Counted from the first letter of the stretch, positions 1 through 8,796 are shown. The stretch: 33,747 nt of DNA from Laribacter sp. (GCA_018055005.1 JAGPIM010000008.1:1-33747), one strand, 5' to 3'. Numbers and translations are program-made. The notes: a model not told the origin generated them from the sequence alone.

Positions 1-89
1 ATAGTAATTGATTACTATCTTACCACAAGAGGCAACTCAAACAAGAGAAAACCCGACGTACTCGTCAATATCTAGCGTCTGCAATGGGC
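1..89. other. AT-rich left edge with palindrome
   Basis: No gene is recognisable here. Positions 1-18 form a palindrome, ATAGTAAT and ATTACTAT around a two-base centre. Base composition is much more AT-rich than the flanking genes, and the change occurs inside the 3' end of the neighbouring hydratase gene. This suggests foreign or rearranged DNA continuing to the left of the window. Confidence 0.4.
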
Positions 90-518
90 TTAACGTGCTT
101 TATTTTCCGTTTTCTGAGACGTCCCCTGATTGGTCGTTGTCCAGCGCCAGCCGACCACGCCGAACTCCGGCTGCGTGGTCGATCTTTTGGCTTTGAGTAT
201 CTCCAGCGTCACCTTCAGGGTATCTCCCGGACGGGTCGGACGTGGCCAGCGCATCTTGTCCACCTGCATGCCGACCAGTCCACCGGCCACACGGTCCGCC
301 AGCAGGTCAACCACCAGCCGCATTGACGTTGTTGCAGTCTGCCAGCCACTGGCAGCCAGACCGGCAAACACCGAATGTTCGGCCAGCCGGGCATCCAGAT
401 GAAAAGGCTGCGGATCATGCTGACGGGCAAATCCGATGATGTCGTCAGCAGTCAGCGTCCGGGTCGCCGTCTCAAAGCGCATGCCGGGCTGAAAATCCTC
501 AAAATACAGTTTCTCCAT
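90..518 (-). CDS. MaoC-like (R)-specific hydratase, altered C-terminus
   Basis: This 142-residue protein is a single-hotdog MaoC-family dehydratase; relatives hydrate or dehydrate enoyl-CoA or related thioesters in the cytoplasm. The hydratase signature is visible at residues 34-52, with the likely catalytic Asp35 and His40 in HDPQPFHLD, followed by the expected small-residue stretch at FAGLAASGW. I chose the ATG at 518 because the family N-terminus (MEKLYFEDF) begins there; the longer upstream frame is not family-like. The protein follows the family to WRWTTTNQ, then ends in a lysine-rich tail encoded by AT-rich DNA. The natural last dozen or so residues therefore seem to have been replaced. 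The substrate cannot be deduced. It lies downstream of nagZ on the same strand, separated by a hairpin. Confidence 0.8.
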   Translation of the reverse strand: MEKLYFEDFQPGMRFETATRTLTADDIIGFARQHDPQPFHLDARLAEHSVFAGLAASGWQTATTSMRLVVDLLADRVAGGLVGMQVDKMRWPRPTRPGDTLKVTLEILKAKRSTTQPEFGVVGWRWTTTNQGTSQKTENKAR

Positions 519-552
519 GATTTTTCTCTTTTTGTGAAGGAATACAGCACAA

Positions 553-572
553 CGCCGGCCCGAAGGCCGGCG
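553..572 (-). terminator. UUCG-loop hairpin after nagZ
   Basis: A perfect 8-bp GC stem (CGCCGGCC with GGCCGGCG) has a TTCG tetraloop on the minus strand. It lies 20 bp beyond the nagZ stop codon. There is no good T-run after it, so it may be a weak terminator or an mRNA-stabilising structure. Confidence 0.5.
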
Positions 573-591
573 CTGCATGAAACAGGCATGG

Positions 592-1680
592 TCAGGCAGA
601 TTCACCGACAGCCGGGCCAGCCAGCGCACGTGATGGCTCGACCGTAGCCGACAAGGCGGCCACCCTGGCTGCCTTGGCCCGGAAGGCTTCGCCGTCAAGC
701 CGTTCTTGCCAGTCCGCGATCTCGCCATGTCCGGCCATCGCTGCCAGACGCCCGGTCAATTCGGGAGTAACGGGCCTGTCGAGCTGCGCCAGCAACTCGT
801 CGGCCAGATCCGGGCGGTTGCATACCAGCGCCATGTCACAGCCGGCTGCAAAAGCCGCCTGTGCCCGTGCCGCAATCCCCCCGGCTCCTGCCGCGCCTTC
901 CATGCAGAGGTCGTCGCTGAAAATCGTGCCGTCAAAGCCCATGCGTTCCCGCAGGACTGTTTGCAACCAGAAAGGCGAGAAGCCGGCGGGCAGCGGGTCA
1001 ACTGCGTCATAGACCACATGGGCCGGCATCACGGCATGCATGCCGGCTGCTGCCAGGCGGGCAAACGGAATCAGGTCGGCTTCTTCGATGGACGCATAAC
1101 TGCGATGGTCGACCGGAATAACGTGATGTGAATCGCCTTCAACGGCACCATGGCCAGGGAAGTGCTTGCCGCAGGCAATCATGCCTCCGGCCACCAGTCC
1201 GCGAGTCAAGGCTTCGGCAAGGGTTGCCACGATGTTCGGGTCTGCATGAAAACTGCGGTTACCGATAACGGCACACCGGCCATGATCAATGTCAAGCACC
1301 GGGGTAAAGCTCAGATCCACGCCGCTGGCCCGCAACTCGGTCGCCAGCACTTCACCGACATCATGAGCCAGCTCCAGTGCGGCCTCCGGTGATTTGTCCC
1401 ACAACACCCCGAGGGCCTGCATCGGCGGCAAACGGGTGAAGCCGGTCAGGAAGCGCTGGACCCGGCCACCTTCATGATCAACGGCAATCAGAAGATGCGG
1501 GCTGCGCAAGGAACGGATTTCAGCGGTAAGCGCCCGCAATTGTGCGACGGATTCAAAATTACGGCGAAACAGGATCACGGCGCCCACCATCGGGTGGGAC
1601 AAACGGCGGCGATCATCATCAGACAGTGAGCAGCCAGCTACATCGACCATTACCGGGCCGCGGGGAAGTTGCAAAGTCAT
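592..1680 (-). CDS. nagZ: Beta-N-acetylhexosaminidase NagZ
   Basis: This 362-residue cytoplasmic glycoside hydrolase family 3 enzyme removes N-acetylglucosamine from anhydro-muropeptides during cell-wall recycling. The family signature GKHFPGHG is at residues 171-178. The Asp-His general acid/base loop (EGDSHH) is at 181-186, and the nucleophile-containing FSDDLCMEGA is at about 254-263. Length is as expected for NagZ. The ATG at 1680 gives the usual N-terminus (MTLQLPRGPVMVD); the upstream in-frame extension is not conserved in style. It lies 86 bp downstream of the yqjK-like gene on the same strand and may be cotranscribed with that cluster. Anhydro-muropeptide processing by NagZ can influence AmpR-type beta-lactamase induction, but no AmpR is visible here. 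Confidence 0.95.
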   Translation of the reverse strand: MTLQLPRGPVMVDVAGCSLSDDDRRRLSHPMVGAVILFRRNFESVAQLRALTAEIRSLRSPHLLIAVDHEGGRVQRFLTGFTRLPPMQALGVLWDKSPEAALELAHDVGEVLATELRASGVDLSFTPVLDIDHGRCAVIGNRSFHADPNIVATLAEALTRGLVAGGMIACGKHFPGHGAVEGDSHHVIPVDHRSYASIEEADLIPFARLAAAGMHAVMPAHVVYDAVDPLPAGFSPFWLQTVLRERMGFDGTIFSDDLCMEGAAGAGGIAARAQAAFAAGCDMALVCNRPDLADELLAQLDRPVTPELTGRLAAMAGHGEIADWQERLDGEAFRAKAARVAALSATVEPSRALAGPAVGESA

Positions 1681-1766
1681 GGGACTACCGGGAAAAAATG
1701 GATACTGCCGGCTGCGGGGCATGCCGGCGCAAAGGCGCACCATAGCACAGATGCCATGAGGCAGAT

Positions 1767-2051
1767 TCAGTCGCGGCTACGGCTCCACCAGCGGGCCAGC
1801 ACGAACGAAACCAGCCCGACCTTGAGCCAGCGCGACCAGTGCCGTGCCCCCTTGTCCGGCAGTGCAGCAGCCAGTACGGCAGAGGCCATCTTGAGCGAGC
1901 GGGCTTCTCCGGCCAGTGCCGTGCCCTCCTTGAGCCAGTGGGCCGGCCGGCGCCAGCGGGCCAGCCGGACGCTGGCCTGCATGCGCAGGGCATCACCCTT
2001 GACCAGCAGGAGCTGCTTGCGGAATTCGCGATCCTGTTGCCGACGGTTCAT
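1767..2051 (-). CDS. YqjK-like protein
   Basis: This 94-residue, strongly basic protein is the third member of a YqjD-YqjE-YqjK-type cluster. It begins MNRRQQDREFRKQ, a charged helical N-terminus typical of YqjK-like proteins, and has one weakly hydrophobic segment (KVGLVSFVLARWW) near the C-terminus. The ATG at 2051 overlaps the stop of the upstream yqjE-like gene as ATGA, which indicates translational coupling and decides the start over longer frames. The function is unknown. Assignment rests mainly on gene order plus size and charge, so it is less certain than for its two partners. Confidence 0.75.
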   Translation of the reverse strand: MNRRQQDREFRKQLLLVKGDALRMQASVRLARWRRPAHWLKEGTALAGEARSLKMASAVLAAALPDKGARHWSRWLKVGLVSFVLARWWSRSRD

Positions 2052-2449
2052 GCCTCGTCCTTGTGCGAATGCGCAAGGGTCTGCCAGTCTTTCCTGATTT
2101 CGGTCAGCGTCAGGTGAAATGCCGGCGGAGCCGATGCCATCCGGTGCATCAGCGTTCTCAAAAGGCCATAGGCGGCCAGAAGGAAGCCGCACAAAAGTCC
2201 CAGCAATGCCCAGCCGCGCACTCCGGGCGGGGTCAGGACGGCCACCATGACGATGACTGTAACCAGAGCCGCCAGAATCAGGATCAGGGCTCCGACTGCC
2301 AGTACGACATGCGTCACGAGCCGTTCCTGCTGTTCCGCCATTTCAATACGGAACAGCTCGACACGTGTAGAGGCCAGTCGGACCAGCCCGGTAACCAGTG
2401 CAGACAGGCTACCCGGACGACGGGCCCGGGATGGATCGGAGCCCGTCAT
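2048..2449 (-). CDS. YqjE-like phage-holin-superfamily membrane protein
   Basis: This 133-residue protein has two hydrophobic helices, about residues 47-73 (VVLAVGALILILAALVTVIVM) and 80-100 (GWALLGLLCGFLLAAYGLL). They are flanked by a basic N-terminus and a charged C-terminal tail. This layout matches the YqjE / putative holin superfamily 6 proteins of the proteobacterial inner membrane. It is not evidence of lytic activity. The stop overlaps the start of the yqjK-like gene by four bases, and it lies only 3 bp after the yqjD-like gene, so the three are an operon. In enterobacteria the cluster is stress and stationary-phase associated; regulation here cannot be read from the sequence. Confidence 0.8.
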   Translation of the reverse strand: MTGSDPSRARRPGSLSALVTGLVRLASTRVELFRIEMAEQQERLVTHVVLAVGALILILAALVTVIVMVAVLTPPGVRGWALLGLLCGFLLAAYGLLRTLMHRMASAPPAFHLTLTEIRKDWQTLAHSHKDEA

Positions 2450-2452
2450 GGA

Positions 2453-2755
2453 TTAACGGCGCGAAACCAGCAGGCCAAGCAGGAAGCCCACTACGGCAGC
2501 CAGACCCACGAGACGCCACGGATGGTCGTGGGCGTACTGGTCGGTCGTCTTGCAGGCCACCTTGGCCTTGGCGGTCACGGCCTCTTCGGCGCGCAGCAGG
2601 CGGTCTTTGGCCACTTCCAGATTGGCGGTCAGCTTGTCGCGCAGGGCACGGGCCTTGTCGCTGCCGTTTTCGCTGGTTTGTGCAATCAGCTCTTCGGTGT
2701 TGTTGAGTACATCACGGACGTCGTCCAGCAATTGTTCTTTGCTCACTTCACTCAT
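2453..2755 (-). CDS. YqjD/ElaB-family (DUF883) membrane-anchored protein
   Basis: This protein of about 100 residues has a long amphipathic, charged helix (about residues 3-70) and a C-terminal transmembrane anchor (LVGLAAVVGFLLGLLVSRR). That is the DUF883 architecture of YqjD, ElaB and YgaM. In E. coli these inner-membrane proteins bind ribosomes in stationary phase. The classic 'ahDHPWRxxGLAA' sequence before the anchor is present. Two adjacent ATG codons occur, at 2758 and 2755. The second is better spaced from the GGGAG ribosome-binding site (about 6 bp), so I use 2755. It is first gene of the yqjD-yqjE-yqjK operon, and its promoter should lie between 2760 and 2880. Confidence 0.9.
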   Translation of the reverse strand: MSEVSKEQLLDDVRDVLNNTEELIAQTSENGSDKARALRDKLTANLEVAKDRLLRAEEAVTAKAKVACKTTDQYAHDHPWRLVGLAAVVGFLLGLLVSRR

Positions 2756-2884
2756 CATGATCTCCCATGGCTAAACACAGACTGACGAAGTGTCATCAGT
2801 ATCGGACGAAGTAGCGCAATTGTCTTGCTGCCAGCACTACCCCAACATCAACAAGATTGCCATACATCATTGCTTCGGAACAGG

Positions 2885-2922
2885 AAAAACCGGGCTGTTC
2901 CAGGGCGGACTGCCCGGTTTTT
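2885..2922. terminator. Bidirectional intrinsic terminator after gltX
   Basis: An 11-bp stem (AAAAACCGGGC with GCCCGGTTTTT) surrounds a 16-base loop 4 bp beyond the gltX stop codon. The A and T runs on either side make it work in both directions. It separates gltX from the yqj operon. Confidence 0.85.
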
Positions 2923-2926
2923 CCCC

Positions 2927-4339
2927 TCAGGCCAGGCCGGCCTCCATGCGCTTGAGCACTTCATCCCGGCCGATCAGCGCCAGGACGGCATCGACAGACG
3001 GCGTTTGCGTCGTGCCGCACACCAGAACGCGCAGCGGCATGCCCAGCTGGCCCATCTTGATGCCCTCATCCGCGCAGAACGGCTTGAACAGGCCATGGAT
3101 GGCCTCGGCATTCCACTCCGGCAGGGCGGCCAGACGTTCGGCAAAACGGGCCATGCGGGCCGGTGCCTCGCCGGACAGGTGCTTTTCCACGTCGGAGGCC
3201 GCCGGTTCGCGCCGGGCGTAGAAGTAATCCACCTCGCGGGCCAGTGCGTTGAGATCCTGCACCCGTTCCTTCACCAGCCCAATCACGGCTTCCAGCGCCG
3301 GGCCGTTTCCGGTATCCACGCCGGCGGCATCCAGCCGGCTGCGGATCAGTCCGGCCAGACGCACGTTGTCGGCAGCCTTGATGTGCTGGGCGTTCAGCCA
3401 CAGGAATTTTTCCTGGTTGAAGCGCGACGCCGACGGGCTGACATCCTTGAGGTCAAACCACTCGACGAACTGGTCCATGGTGAAAAATTCGTCGTCACCG
3501 TGTCCCCAGCCCAGGCGGGCCAGGTAGTTCAGCAGCGCCTCGGGCAGGATGCCCTGGTCAGCATAGTCCACCACGCTGACGGCATCGCGGCGCTTGCTCA
3601 TCTTCTGGCCGTCCTCGTTGAGGATCATCGGCAGGTGCGCATACACCGGCAACGGGGCGCCCAGCGCCTTGAGGATGTTGATCTGGCGCGGGGTGTTGTT
3701 GACGTGATCGTCGCCGCGGATGACGTGGGTGATGTTCATGTCCCAGTCGTCCACCACCACGCAGAAGTTGTAGGTCGGGCTGCCGTCGCCGCGGGCGATG
3801 ATCAGGTCGTCAAGCTCGCTGTTGGCAATCTCGATCCGTCCCTTCACTGCGTCGTCCCATGCCACCACGCCGTCAACCGGGTTCCTGAAGCGCACCACCG
3901 GCGTTACGCCGGCCGGCGGGGCGGGCAGTTCCTTGCCCGGCTCCGGACGCCAGCGGCGATCATAGCGCGGCTTCTCGCCCCGGGCTTCCTGCTCGGCGCG
4001 CAGGGCATCCAGTTCTTCGCGGGTCATGTAGCAGTAGTAGGCATGACCGGCTGCCAGCATTTCCTGGATGACGGCCTTGTAGCGGTCAAAACGCTGTGTC
4101 TGGTAGAACGGGCCTTCGTCATGGCCAAGGCCGACCCAGCTCATGCCGTCCAGAATGGCCTTGACCGATTCCGGCGTCGAGCGTTCAAGGTCGGTGTCCT
4201 CGATGCGCAGAACGAACACGCCATTGTGCTTTTTGGCATAGGCCCAGGAGAACAGGGCAGTGCGGACTCCGCCGATATGCAGATAACCGGTCGGGCTCGG
4301 GGCGAAACGGGTACGGATCATGGTCAGTTTGGTGGGCAT
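2927..4339 (-). CDS. gltX: Glutamyl-tRNA synthetase
   Basis: This 470-residue class I aminoacyl-tRNA synthetase charges tRNA-Glu with glutamate in the cytoplasm. The HIGH-type motif appears as HIGG at residues 21-24 within FAPSPTGYLHIGG, and KMSKR is at 246-250. Length matches discriminating or standard bacterial GltX. The zinc-finger cysteines of some GltX types are not obvious in the RPRYDRRWRPEPG region. The start at 4339 gives MPTKLTMIRTRFAPSP. The ATG six codons later (4321) is an alternative, since neither has a clear ribosome-binding site. The gene is preceded by a structured 272-bp leader and followed by a strong terminator, so it is probably monocistronic. Confidence 0.97.
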   Translation of the reverse strand: MPTKLTMIRTRFAPSPTGYLHIGGVRTALFSWAYAKKHNGVFVLRIEDTDLERSTPESVKAILDGMSWVGLGHDEGPFYQTQRFDRYKAVIQEMLAAGHAYYCYMTREELDALRAEQEARGEKPRYDRRWRPEPGKELPAPPAGVTPVVRFRNPVDGVVAWDDAVKGRIEIANSELDDLIIARGDGSPTYNFCVVVDDWDMNITHVIRGDDHVNNTPRQINILKALGAPLPVYAHLPMILNEDGQKMSKRRDAVSVVDYADQGILPEALLNYLARLGWGHGDDEFFTMDQFVEWFDLKDVSPSASRFNQEKFLWLNAQHIKAADNVRLAGLIRSRLDAAGVDTGNGPALEAVIGLVKERVQDLNALAREVDYFYARREPAASDVEKHLSGEAPARMARFAERLAALPEWNAEAIHGLFKPFCADEGIKMGQLGMPLRVLVCGTTQTPSVDAVLALIGRDEVLKRMEAGLA

Positions 4340-4371
4340 GGAAAGACAGAACCAGTCATTTTACGCCGGAC

Positions 4372-4600
4372 TGGCATCCTGCACAGCGCTGTACGACACA
4401 AACCTGTGTTGCACAACGCAAGGCGCTGTCTGCAAATGCCCCAGGAGCATGCCTGCCAAAGGCTGCAACCAACTGTTCATGACGCTGGCTGCCTCAGTTG
4501 GCATGCCAACCCTTGAGGGCTTTGCCTGTACTGCCCTGACTCGTACAGGCAAAGGGCCATGGTTTCAGCCTCTTGCCACTCTCGGTCACTGGCAAGTGTG
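4372..4600 (-). promoter_or_regulatory. Inverted-repeat-rich leader of gltX
   Basis: The region between the L,D-transpeptidase stop and gltX holds several inverted repeats. TTTGCCTGTAC (4521-4531) pairs perfectly with 4543-4553. GTTGGCATGCCAAC at 4497-4510 is an uninterrupted palindrome. CTTGCCA (4572-4578) pairs with 4590-4596. A weaker nested stem spans about 4380-4434. None has a T-run, so they are not ordinary terminators. I read the region as the gltX promoter and leader, possibly with operators, but no factor can be named. Confidence 0.4.
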
Positions 4601-4611
4601 GATCTGCCCGC

Positions 4612-5550
4612 TCAGAACAGGTGTTCCGCTGCTGGCGATGCCGCTTCAGCAGGTACAGGTGCGGCAAAGGACGGCGGACCGTTTTCGACAGGTGCGGTCA
4701 CGGAGGCTGCGACCGGCGGCAATGACAACGGTTCAGTCACGGCGGCAGAGGGGGCTGCGGCCGGCATGTCCGGCTGAAGCCAGGGCAGGGACTGCAATTC
4801 GGCAAGTTGGCCACCGCTGCTGTCGCGGCAGCTGAGGCATACCGGCTTGCCGGTGCGGGCCTGCAAGGCTTCGATAATCCTTTGCGGGCGGATTTCCCTT
4901 CCGCCGCTGCCCCATTTTTCGGCCGCTGTCCGTATCTGTGCGGCACTGGCCGTGGTTTTACCGTAGCGGTCGGCAAACGCGGTCATCCAGACCTCTCCCC
5001 TGGCGTCCCGGTTCAACAGGACCGACTGGTAAATGATCGACACTGGCACGCCGTAGTGGACGCGCGAAGCCAGATCCAGTGCGTCTTCGTTGTGCAGCCG
5101 GACGCAACCGTGGCTGCGGAACCCCGGCACGCTGCCCGGCGCATTCGTGCCATGCATGCCGAGGCCAAGGCCAGGCTCGCCAAAACGGATGAACACCTTG
5201 CCCAGCGGATTCTGCGGTCCGGGCGGCACCACGGTCTGCACGGTCTTGCCGGAGCGGGCCATTTCCTGCTGGATGGAGCGAGGTACGTGCCAGGCCGGGT
5301 TGCGCGAAATACCGGTGACGTCATATTCGCCCACCGGCGTTTGCGTCAGTGCTTTGCCCACCGCCACCGGATACGATTTGACCAGTTGCCCGTCGTCATA
5401 AACGAACAGCCGGGTCTGGGGCAGGTTGATGACGACATGCACCCCCCGGGGGCTGACGGCATGGTCCGGGACGGCAGTCACCGCCCAGACCCGGGGTACG
5501 CCGAGACACAACAGGGCAGCGCAGACAATGCGATACGGCACGGAACACAT
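4612..5550 (-). CDS. Periplasmic L,D-transpeptidase (YkuD domain)
   Basis: This 312-residue exported YkuD-domain enzyme is of the ErfK/YbiS/YcfS type, which makes 3-3 peptidoglycan cross-links or attaches proteins to peptidoglycan. With the ATG at 5550 the first 23 residues form a signal peptide, cleavable after VPRVWA. The catalytic motif SHGCVRL is at about 146-152 with Cys149, and HGTN is at 133-136. The C-terminal third contains a CLSC pair and a Pro/Ala-rich low-complexity tail. The start at 5550 is preferred over 5556 because it sits 7 bp from GGAG instead of 1 bp. It diverges from rlmD. Which of the two L,D-transpeptidase activities it has cannot be decided. Confidence 0.9.
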   Translation of the reverse strand: MCSVPYRIVCAALLCLGVPRVWAVTAVPDHAVSPRGVHVVINLPQTRLFVYDDGQLVKSYPVAVGKALTQTPVGEYDVTGISRNPAWHVPRSIQQEMARSGKTVQTVVPPGPQNPLGKVFIRFGEPGLGLGMHGTNAPGSVPGFRSHGCVRLHNEDALDLASRVHYGVPVSIIYQSVLLNRDARGEVWMTAFADRYGKTTASAAQIRTAAEKWGSGGREIRPQRIIEALQARTGKPVCLSCRDSSGGQLAELQSLPWLQPDMPAAAPSAAVTEPLSLPPVAASVTAPVENGPPSFAAPVPAEAASPAAEHLF

Positions 5551-5720
5551 GGGCATTCTCCGTACGGCCAGCACAGGCCGGACCTTCAACCGCAATGATA
5601 GACAGCGCACCCGGCACGCAGGGACAAATCGTACATCGTCCCGGCGCTTGCCCTACAATAAGCGGTTTTCCACTTGAACCATCGCAGCCCTTGATGCACT
5701 GCGGTGTGCAGCGACCCGCC

Positions 5721-7271
5721 ATGCCCCAACTTGCCACTATCGAATCGCTCGACCACGAAGGACGAGGCGTCGCCCACGTCGACGGCAAAACCGTATTCAT
5801 CGACGGGGCCCTGCCGTTTGAAACGGTCGAATACGCCAGCTACCGAAAAAAACCCAGCTACGAAAACGCCGACTGCAAGGCCATCCTGCACGAAAGCTTC
5901 ATGCGCGCCCGGCCTCGCTGCCCGCATTACGACATTTGCGGCGGCTGCTCCATGCAGCACGTTGAATTCAACGCCCAGGTTGCCGTCAAGCAGCGGGTGC
6001 TGGAAGACAACCTGGCCCACATCGGCAAGGTGAGTCCGGAAGTCGTCCTGCCACCGATTTACGGTCCGCAATGGGGCTACCGCCACCGGGGCCGGCTGTC
6101 AGCCCGCTTTGTCGCCAAGAAAAACACCGTCCTGATCGGCTTTCATGAAAAGCGCTCGAGCTTCATTGCCGACATGGAGGAATGCCACATCCTGCCGCAG
6201 CGCATTTCCGACCTGCTGATGCCCCTGCGGGCACTGATTGCCAGCCTGTCGATCAGCCAGCGCATGCCGCAGGTAGAATATGCTGGCGGTGAAGACCTGG
6301 ATGTCCTGGTGCTGCGCAACATGGACCCGCTGACCAGCGAAGACGAATCGCGCATCCGGGCATTTGCCGATCACTACAATGCCAACCGGCTGCTGCCGTT
6401 GCAGTTCTGGCTGCAACCGAAAGGACCAGACAGCTGTTATCCGTTCTATCCGCTGGATGCACCGGCGCTGTGCTACCGCTTGCCGGAATTCGGCGTGGAA
6501 ATGCCCTACAAGCCGACCGAATTCACCCAGGTCAACCCGGGCATCAACCGTGTGCTGGTGTCGCGGGCACTCAAGCTGCTGGACCCGCAGCCGGGCGAGC
6601 GCATCGCCGACATGTTCTGTGGCCTTGGCAACTTCACCCTGCCGATCGCCCGCTCCGGGGCCGTTGTGCTGGGCATGGAAGGCAGCCAGCAGCTGATTGA
6701 ACGTGCCGTGCAGAATGCCACGCACAACGGTCTGGAAAAGACCGTGCGCTACCGCATGGCCAACCTGTTCGATGTCACACCGGAATCGTTTGCCAAGCTG
6801 GGCCGGTTCGACAAGATGCTGATCGACCCGCCGCGTGACGGTGCCGTGGCGCTGTGCAAATCGCTGGGCGACAACGGCCCCAAACGCATTGTCTACGTTT
6901 CGTGCAGCCCGTCCACACTGGCCCGCGATGCAGCCGTGCTGGTGCATACCCAGGGCTACACGCTCAGGGCAGCCGGCATCGTCAACATGTTCCCGCACAC
7001 GGCGCACGTGGAATCCATCGCCCTGTTCGAAAAAACCGGGCCGGCCAAGAGCCGGGCCGAACTGGAAGCCATCGAGGCCGCTGAAGAAGCCGCCCGGCAG
7101 GCAGCCAGGGACGCCCGCAAGGCGCGCGACGCCGAAGCAGCCCGCCTCAAGGCCGAGCAGGAAGCCGAACGGGTCGCCCGCAAGGCGGCACGGCACCAGC
7201 ACTATCTCGACAACAAGGATTATTACGACGCCCGGTCTGCGACCCAGGAATCCGGCAAGGCGCCTTCCTGA
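5721..7271 (+). CDS. rlmD: 23S rRNA m5U1939 methyltransferase RlmD with C-terminal extension
   Basis: This 516-residue SAM-dependent RNA methyltransferase has an N-terminal TRAM-like domain, then a [4Fe-4S] cluster motif: Cys67-x5-Cys73-x2-Cys76 with Cys155 as the likely fourth ligand. SAM-binding DMFCGLGNF is near 297-305, IDPPRDG near 368-374, and the catalytic Cys395 in [11 protein letters not shown]. These match RlmD (RumA). The core ends near residue 440. It is followed by about 75 residues of Ala/Arg/Glu-rich sequence predicted to form a charged coiled helix, which standard RlmD lacks. The ATG at 5721 gives the family N-terminus. No strong ribosome-binding site is visible, and 5694 is an alternative. 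It converges with fabI. Confidence 0.92.
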   Translation: MPQLATIESLDHEGRGVAHVDGKTVFIDGALPFETVEYASYRKKPSYENADCKAILHESFMRARPRCPHYDICGGCSMQHVEFNAQVAVKQRVLEDNLAHIGKVSPEVVLPPIYGPQWGYRHRGRLSARFVAKKNTVLIGFHEKRSSFIADMEECHILPQRISDLLMPLRALIASLSISQRMPQVEYAGGEDLDVLVLRNMDPLTSEDESRIRAFADHYNANRLLPLQFWLQPKGPDSCYPFYPLDAPALCYRLPEFGVEMPYKPTEFTQVNPGINRVLVSRALKLLDPQPGERIADMFCGLGNFTLPIARSGAVVLGMEGSQQLIERAVQNATHNGLEKTVRYRMANLFDVTPESFAKLGRFDKMLIDPPRDGAVALCKSLGDNGPKRIVYVSCSPSTLARDAAVLVHTQGYTLRAAGIVNMFPHTAHVESIALFEKTGPAKSRAELEAIEAAEEAARQAARDARKARDAEAARLKAEQEAERVARKAARHQHYLDNKDYYDARSATQESGKAPS

Positions 7272-7315
7272 TCCCTGGCTCGGCACGGGCCGGTGCCGGC
7301 CACGGATTCAGCAAC

Positions 7316-7347
7316 AAAAACCCCCGGTCGGCTGACCGGGGGTTTTT
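7316..7347. terminator. Bidirectional terminator between rlmD and fabI
   Basis: A perfect stem, AAAAACCCCCGGTC with GACCGGGGGTTTTT, surrounds a four-base loop. It lies between the two convergent stop codons and can end transcription from both sides. Confidence 0.93.
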
Positions 7348-7374
7348 CTGGTGTGCCTGCAACAGCAGGCCCGC

Positions 7375-8169
7375 TTACTCTTCGTCCGGAACGTTGAGGG
7401 CGTTGATGTTGTAGCCGGCATCAACATAGGTGATCTCGCCGGTAATGCCGCTGGCCAGATCCGACAGCAGGAAGGCTGCTGCGTTGCCGACTTCTTCGAT
7501 CGTGACGTTGCGCTTGAGCGGTGCGTTGTCGGAAGCCATTTTCAGCAGCTTGCCGAAGCCGGAGATGCCCGACGCAGCCAGTGTCTTGATCGGACCGGCG
7601 GAAATGCCGTTGCAGCGGGTGCCTTCACGTCCGACCGATGCGGCAGTAAAGCGCACGCTGGCTTCAAGACTGGCCTTGGCCAGACCCATGACGTTGTAGT
7701 GCGGAATGGCCCGCACGGCACCGAGATACGACAGGGTCAGCAATGCACCACGGCGCCCCTGCATCATCGGACGCGCAGCCTTGGCCAGGGCCGGGAAGCT
7801 GTAGGCCGAAATGTCGTGCGACACCTGGAAAGCCTCGCGGCTCAGGTTGTCAAGAAAATCGCCGGCCAGCGCCTCGCGCGGAGCGAAGGCAATGGCGTGG
7901 ACAAGACCGTCAAGACCATCCCAGTGCTGCCCGAGTTCGGCAAACAGATTGTCAATGTCCTCGTCCGAACTGACATCGCACTTGAGCACGATGTTGCTGC
8001 CGAAATCCTTGGTCGCCATTTCAACGACACGATCCTTCAGCTTTTCGTTCACATACGTGAAGGCGAGCTCCGCACCCTGATTCTTGCAGGCCTCGGCAAT
8101 GCCGTAGGCGATCGAGCGGTTGGAGAGCAGGCCCGTAATCAGGATCTTCTTGCCCTGGAGGAATCCCAT
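7375..8169 (-). CDS. fabI: Enoyl-[acyl-carrier-protein] reductase (NADH) FabI
   Basis: This 264-residue short-chain-dehydrogenase-type enzyme catalyses the last reductive step of type II fatty-acid elongation, reducing trans-2-enoyl-ACP. The N-terminal nucleotide-binding segment is [15 protein letters not shown], with the FabI-type altered glycine pattern. Catalytic Tyr148, Tyr158 and Lys165 have the Y-x9-Y-x6-K spacing typical of FabI (E. coli 146/156/163). This family is the target of triclosan and isoniazid-type inhibitors. It is transcribed alone on the minus strand, downstream of a small membrane-protein gene and upstream of the shared terminator with rlmD. Confidence 0.96.
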   Translation of the reverse strand: MGFLQGKKILITGLLSNRSIAYGIAEACKNQGAELAFTYVNEKLKDRVVEMATKDFGSNIVLKCDVSSDEDIDNLFAELGQHWDGLDGLVHAIAFAPREALAGDFLDNLSREAFQVSHDISAYSFPALAKAARPMMQGRRGALLTLSYLGAVRAIPHYNVMGLAKASLEASVRFTAASVGREGTRCNGISAGPIKTLAASGISGFGKLLKMASDNAPLKRNVTIEEVGNAAAFLLSDLASGITGEITYVDAGYNINALNVPDEE

Positions 8170-8238
8170 GTACCTAGTCCTTGACGTTTGGAATCGGACG
8201 ATTATAGCGAAGCTCTCGGCCCTTGTCCGGGCATGGGC

Positions 8239-8796
8239 TTAACCGGCGGCCTGAAGCCAGCGGGCGGCACCCACAACAAGGACCGGGAGACCCGCACATA
8301 CAACGAGTACGAACAGCACGCCCAGCGGCCGTGGCCCGCGACGCAGCTGGTACAGCCGGACAATGAACGTGCAGGCCAGCAGCAACAGGCACAGCAGTGA
8401 CGGCGAAAAAACATACAGCCGGGCCAGTGGCGAAGCCATCAGCAAGGCCATGGCCAGTGAAGCATGCAGCAACAGTGCCGCCACCATGAGGGATTGCAGG
8501 CCGTCATGCGGCGCAGGTGCAAAACGGGCGGCCACGCGGCCCCCGGACCCGCGTCCGGCCATCAGCATCCACAGCACGGCCGCCAGGCCAAGCCAGACAT
8601 AGGGATACAGAAAAGGCAGCCACACAGGTACAAGTGCCTGCTCGGGACGCATGACCTTGCTGCCCAGCGCCAGGATCAGCCAGCCTGCCAGCACGCTGGC
8701 CGTTATCTGGGCATCCTGACGGACGATCAGCCACCACAGCAGGTAAAGATTGACCGCAGCAATCGGCAACAAGGCCAGCAGGACGGTCCCGCTCAT
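8239..8796 (-). CDS. Polytopic membrane protein of unknown function
   Basis: This 185-residue, very hydrophobic protein has about six predicted transmembrane helices (near residues 4-24, 32-50, 62-82, 102-120, 126-147 and 158-178). Short basic loops such as RLYQLRRGPRP are likely cytoplasmic. I do not recognise the family. Its start overlaps the stop of the DUF484 gene as ATGA, so it is the third, translationally coupled member of the dapF operon. In many proteobacteria the gene after dapF and the DUF484 gene is xerC; here this protein occupies that place instead. Confidence 0.7.
   Translation of the reverse strand: MSGTVLLALLPIAAVNLYLLWWLIVRQDAQITASVLAGWLILALGSKVMRPEQALVPVWLPFLYPYVWLGLAAVLWMLMAGRGSGGRVAARFAPAPHDGLQSLMVAALLLHASLAMALLMASPLARLYVFSPSLLCLLLLACTFIVRLYQLRRGPRPLGVLFVLVVCAGLPVLVVGAARWLQAAG

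Noticed and set aside
2048-2449. Possible prophage holin
   Set aside because: It is the YqjE-like member of a chromosomal yqjD-yqjE-yqjK operon and has no other phage genes nearby.
2825-4516. 563-codon open frame on the plus strand
   Set aside because: It lies antisense to gltX, whose HIGG and KMSKR motifs are unambiguous; the opposite frame has no family features.
4361-4552. 63-codon minus-strand frame before gltX
   Set aside because: It coincides with the inverted repeats and shows no ribosome-binding site or family features.
6099-7286. 395-codon open frame opposite rlmD
   Set aside because: Shadow of the high-GC rlmD coding strand; it also runs into the terminator region.
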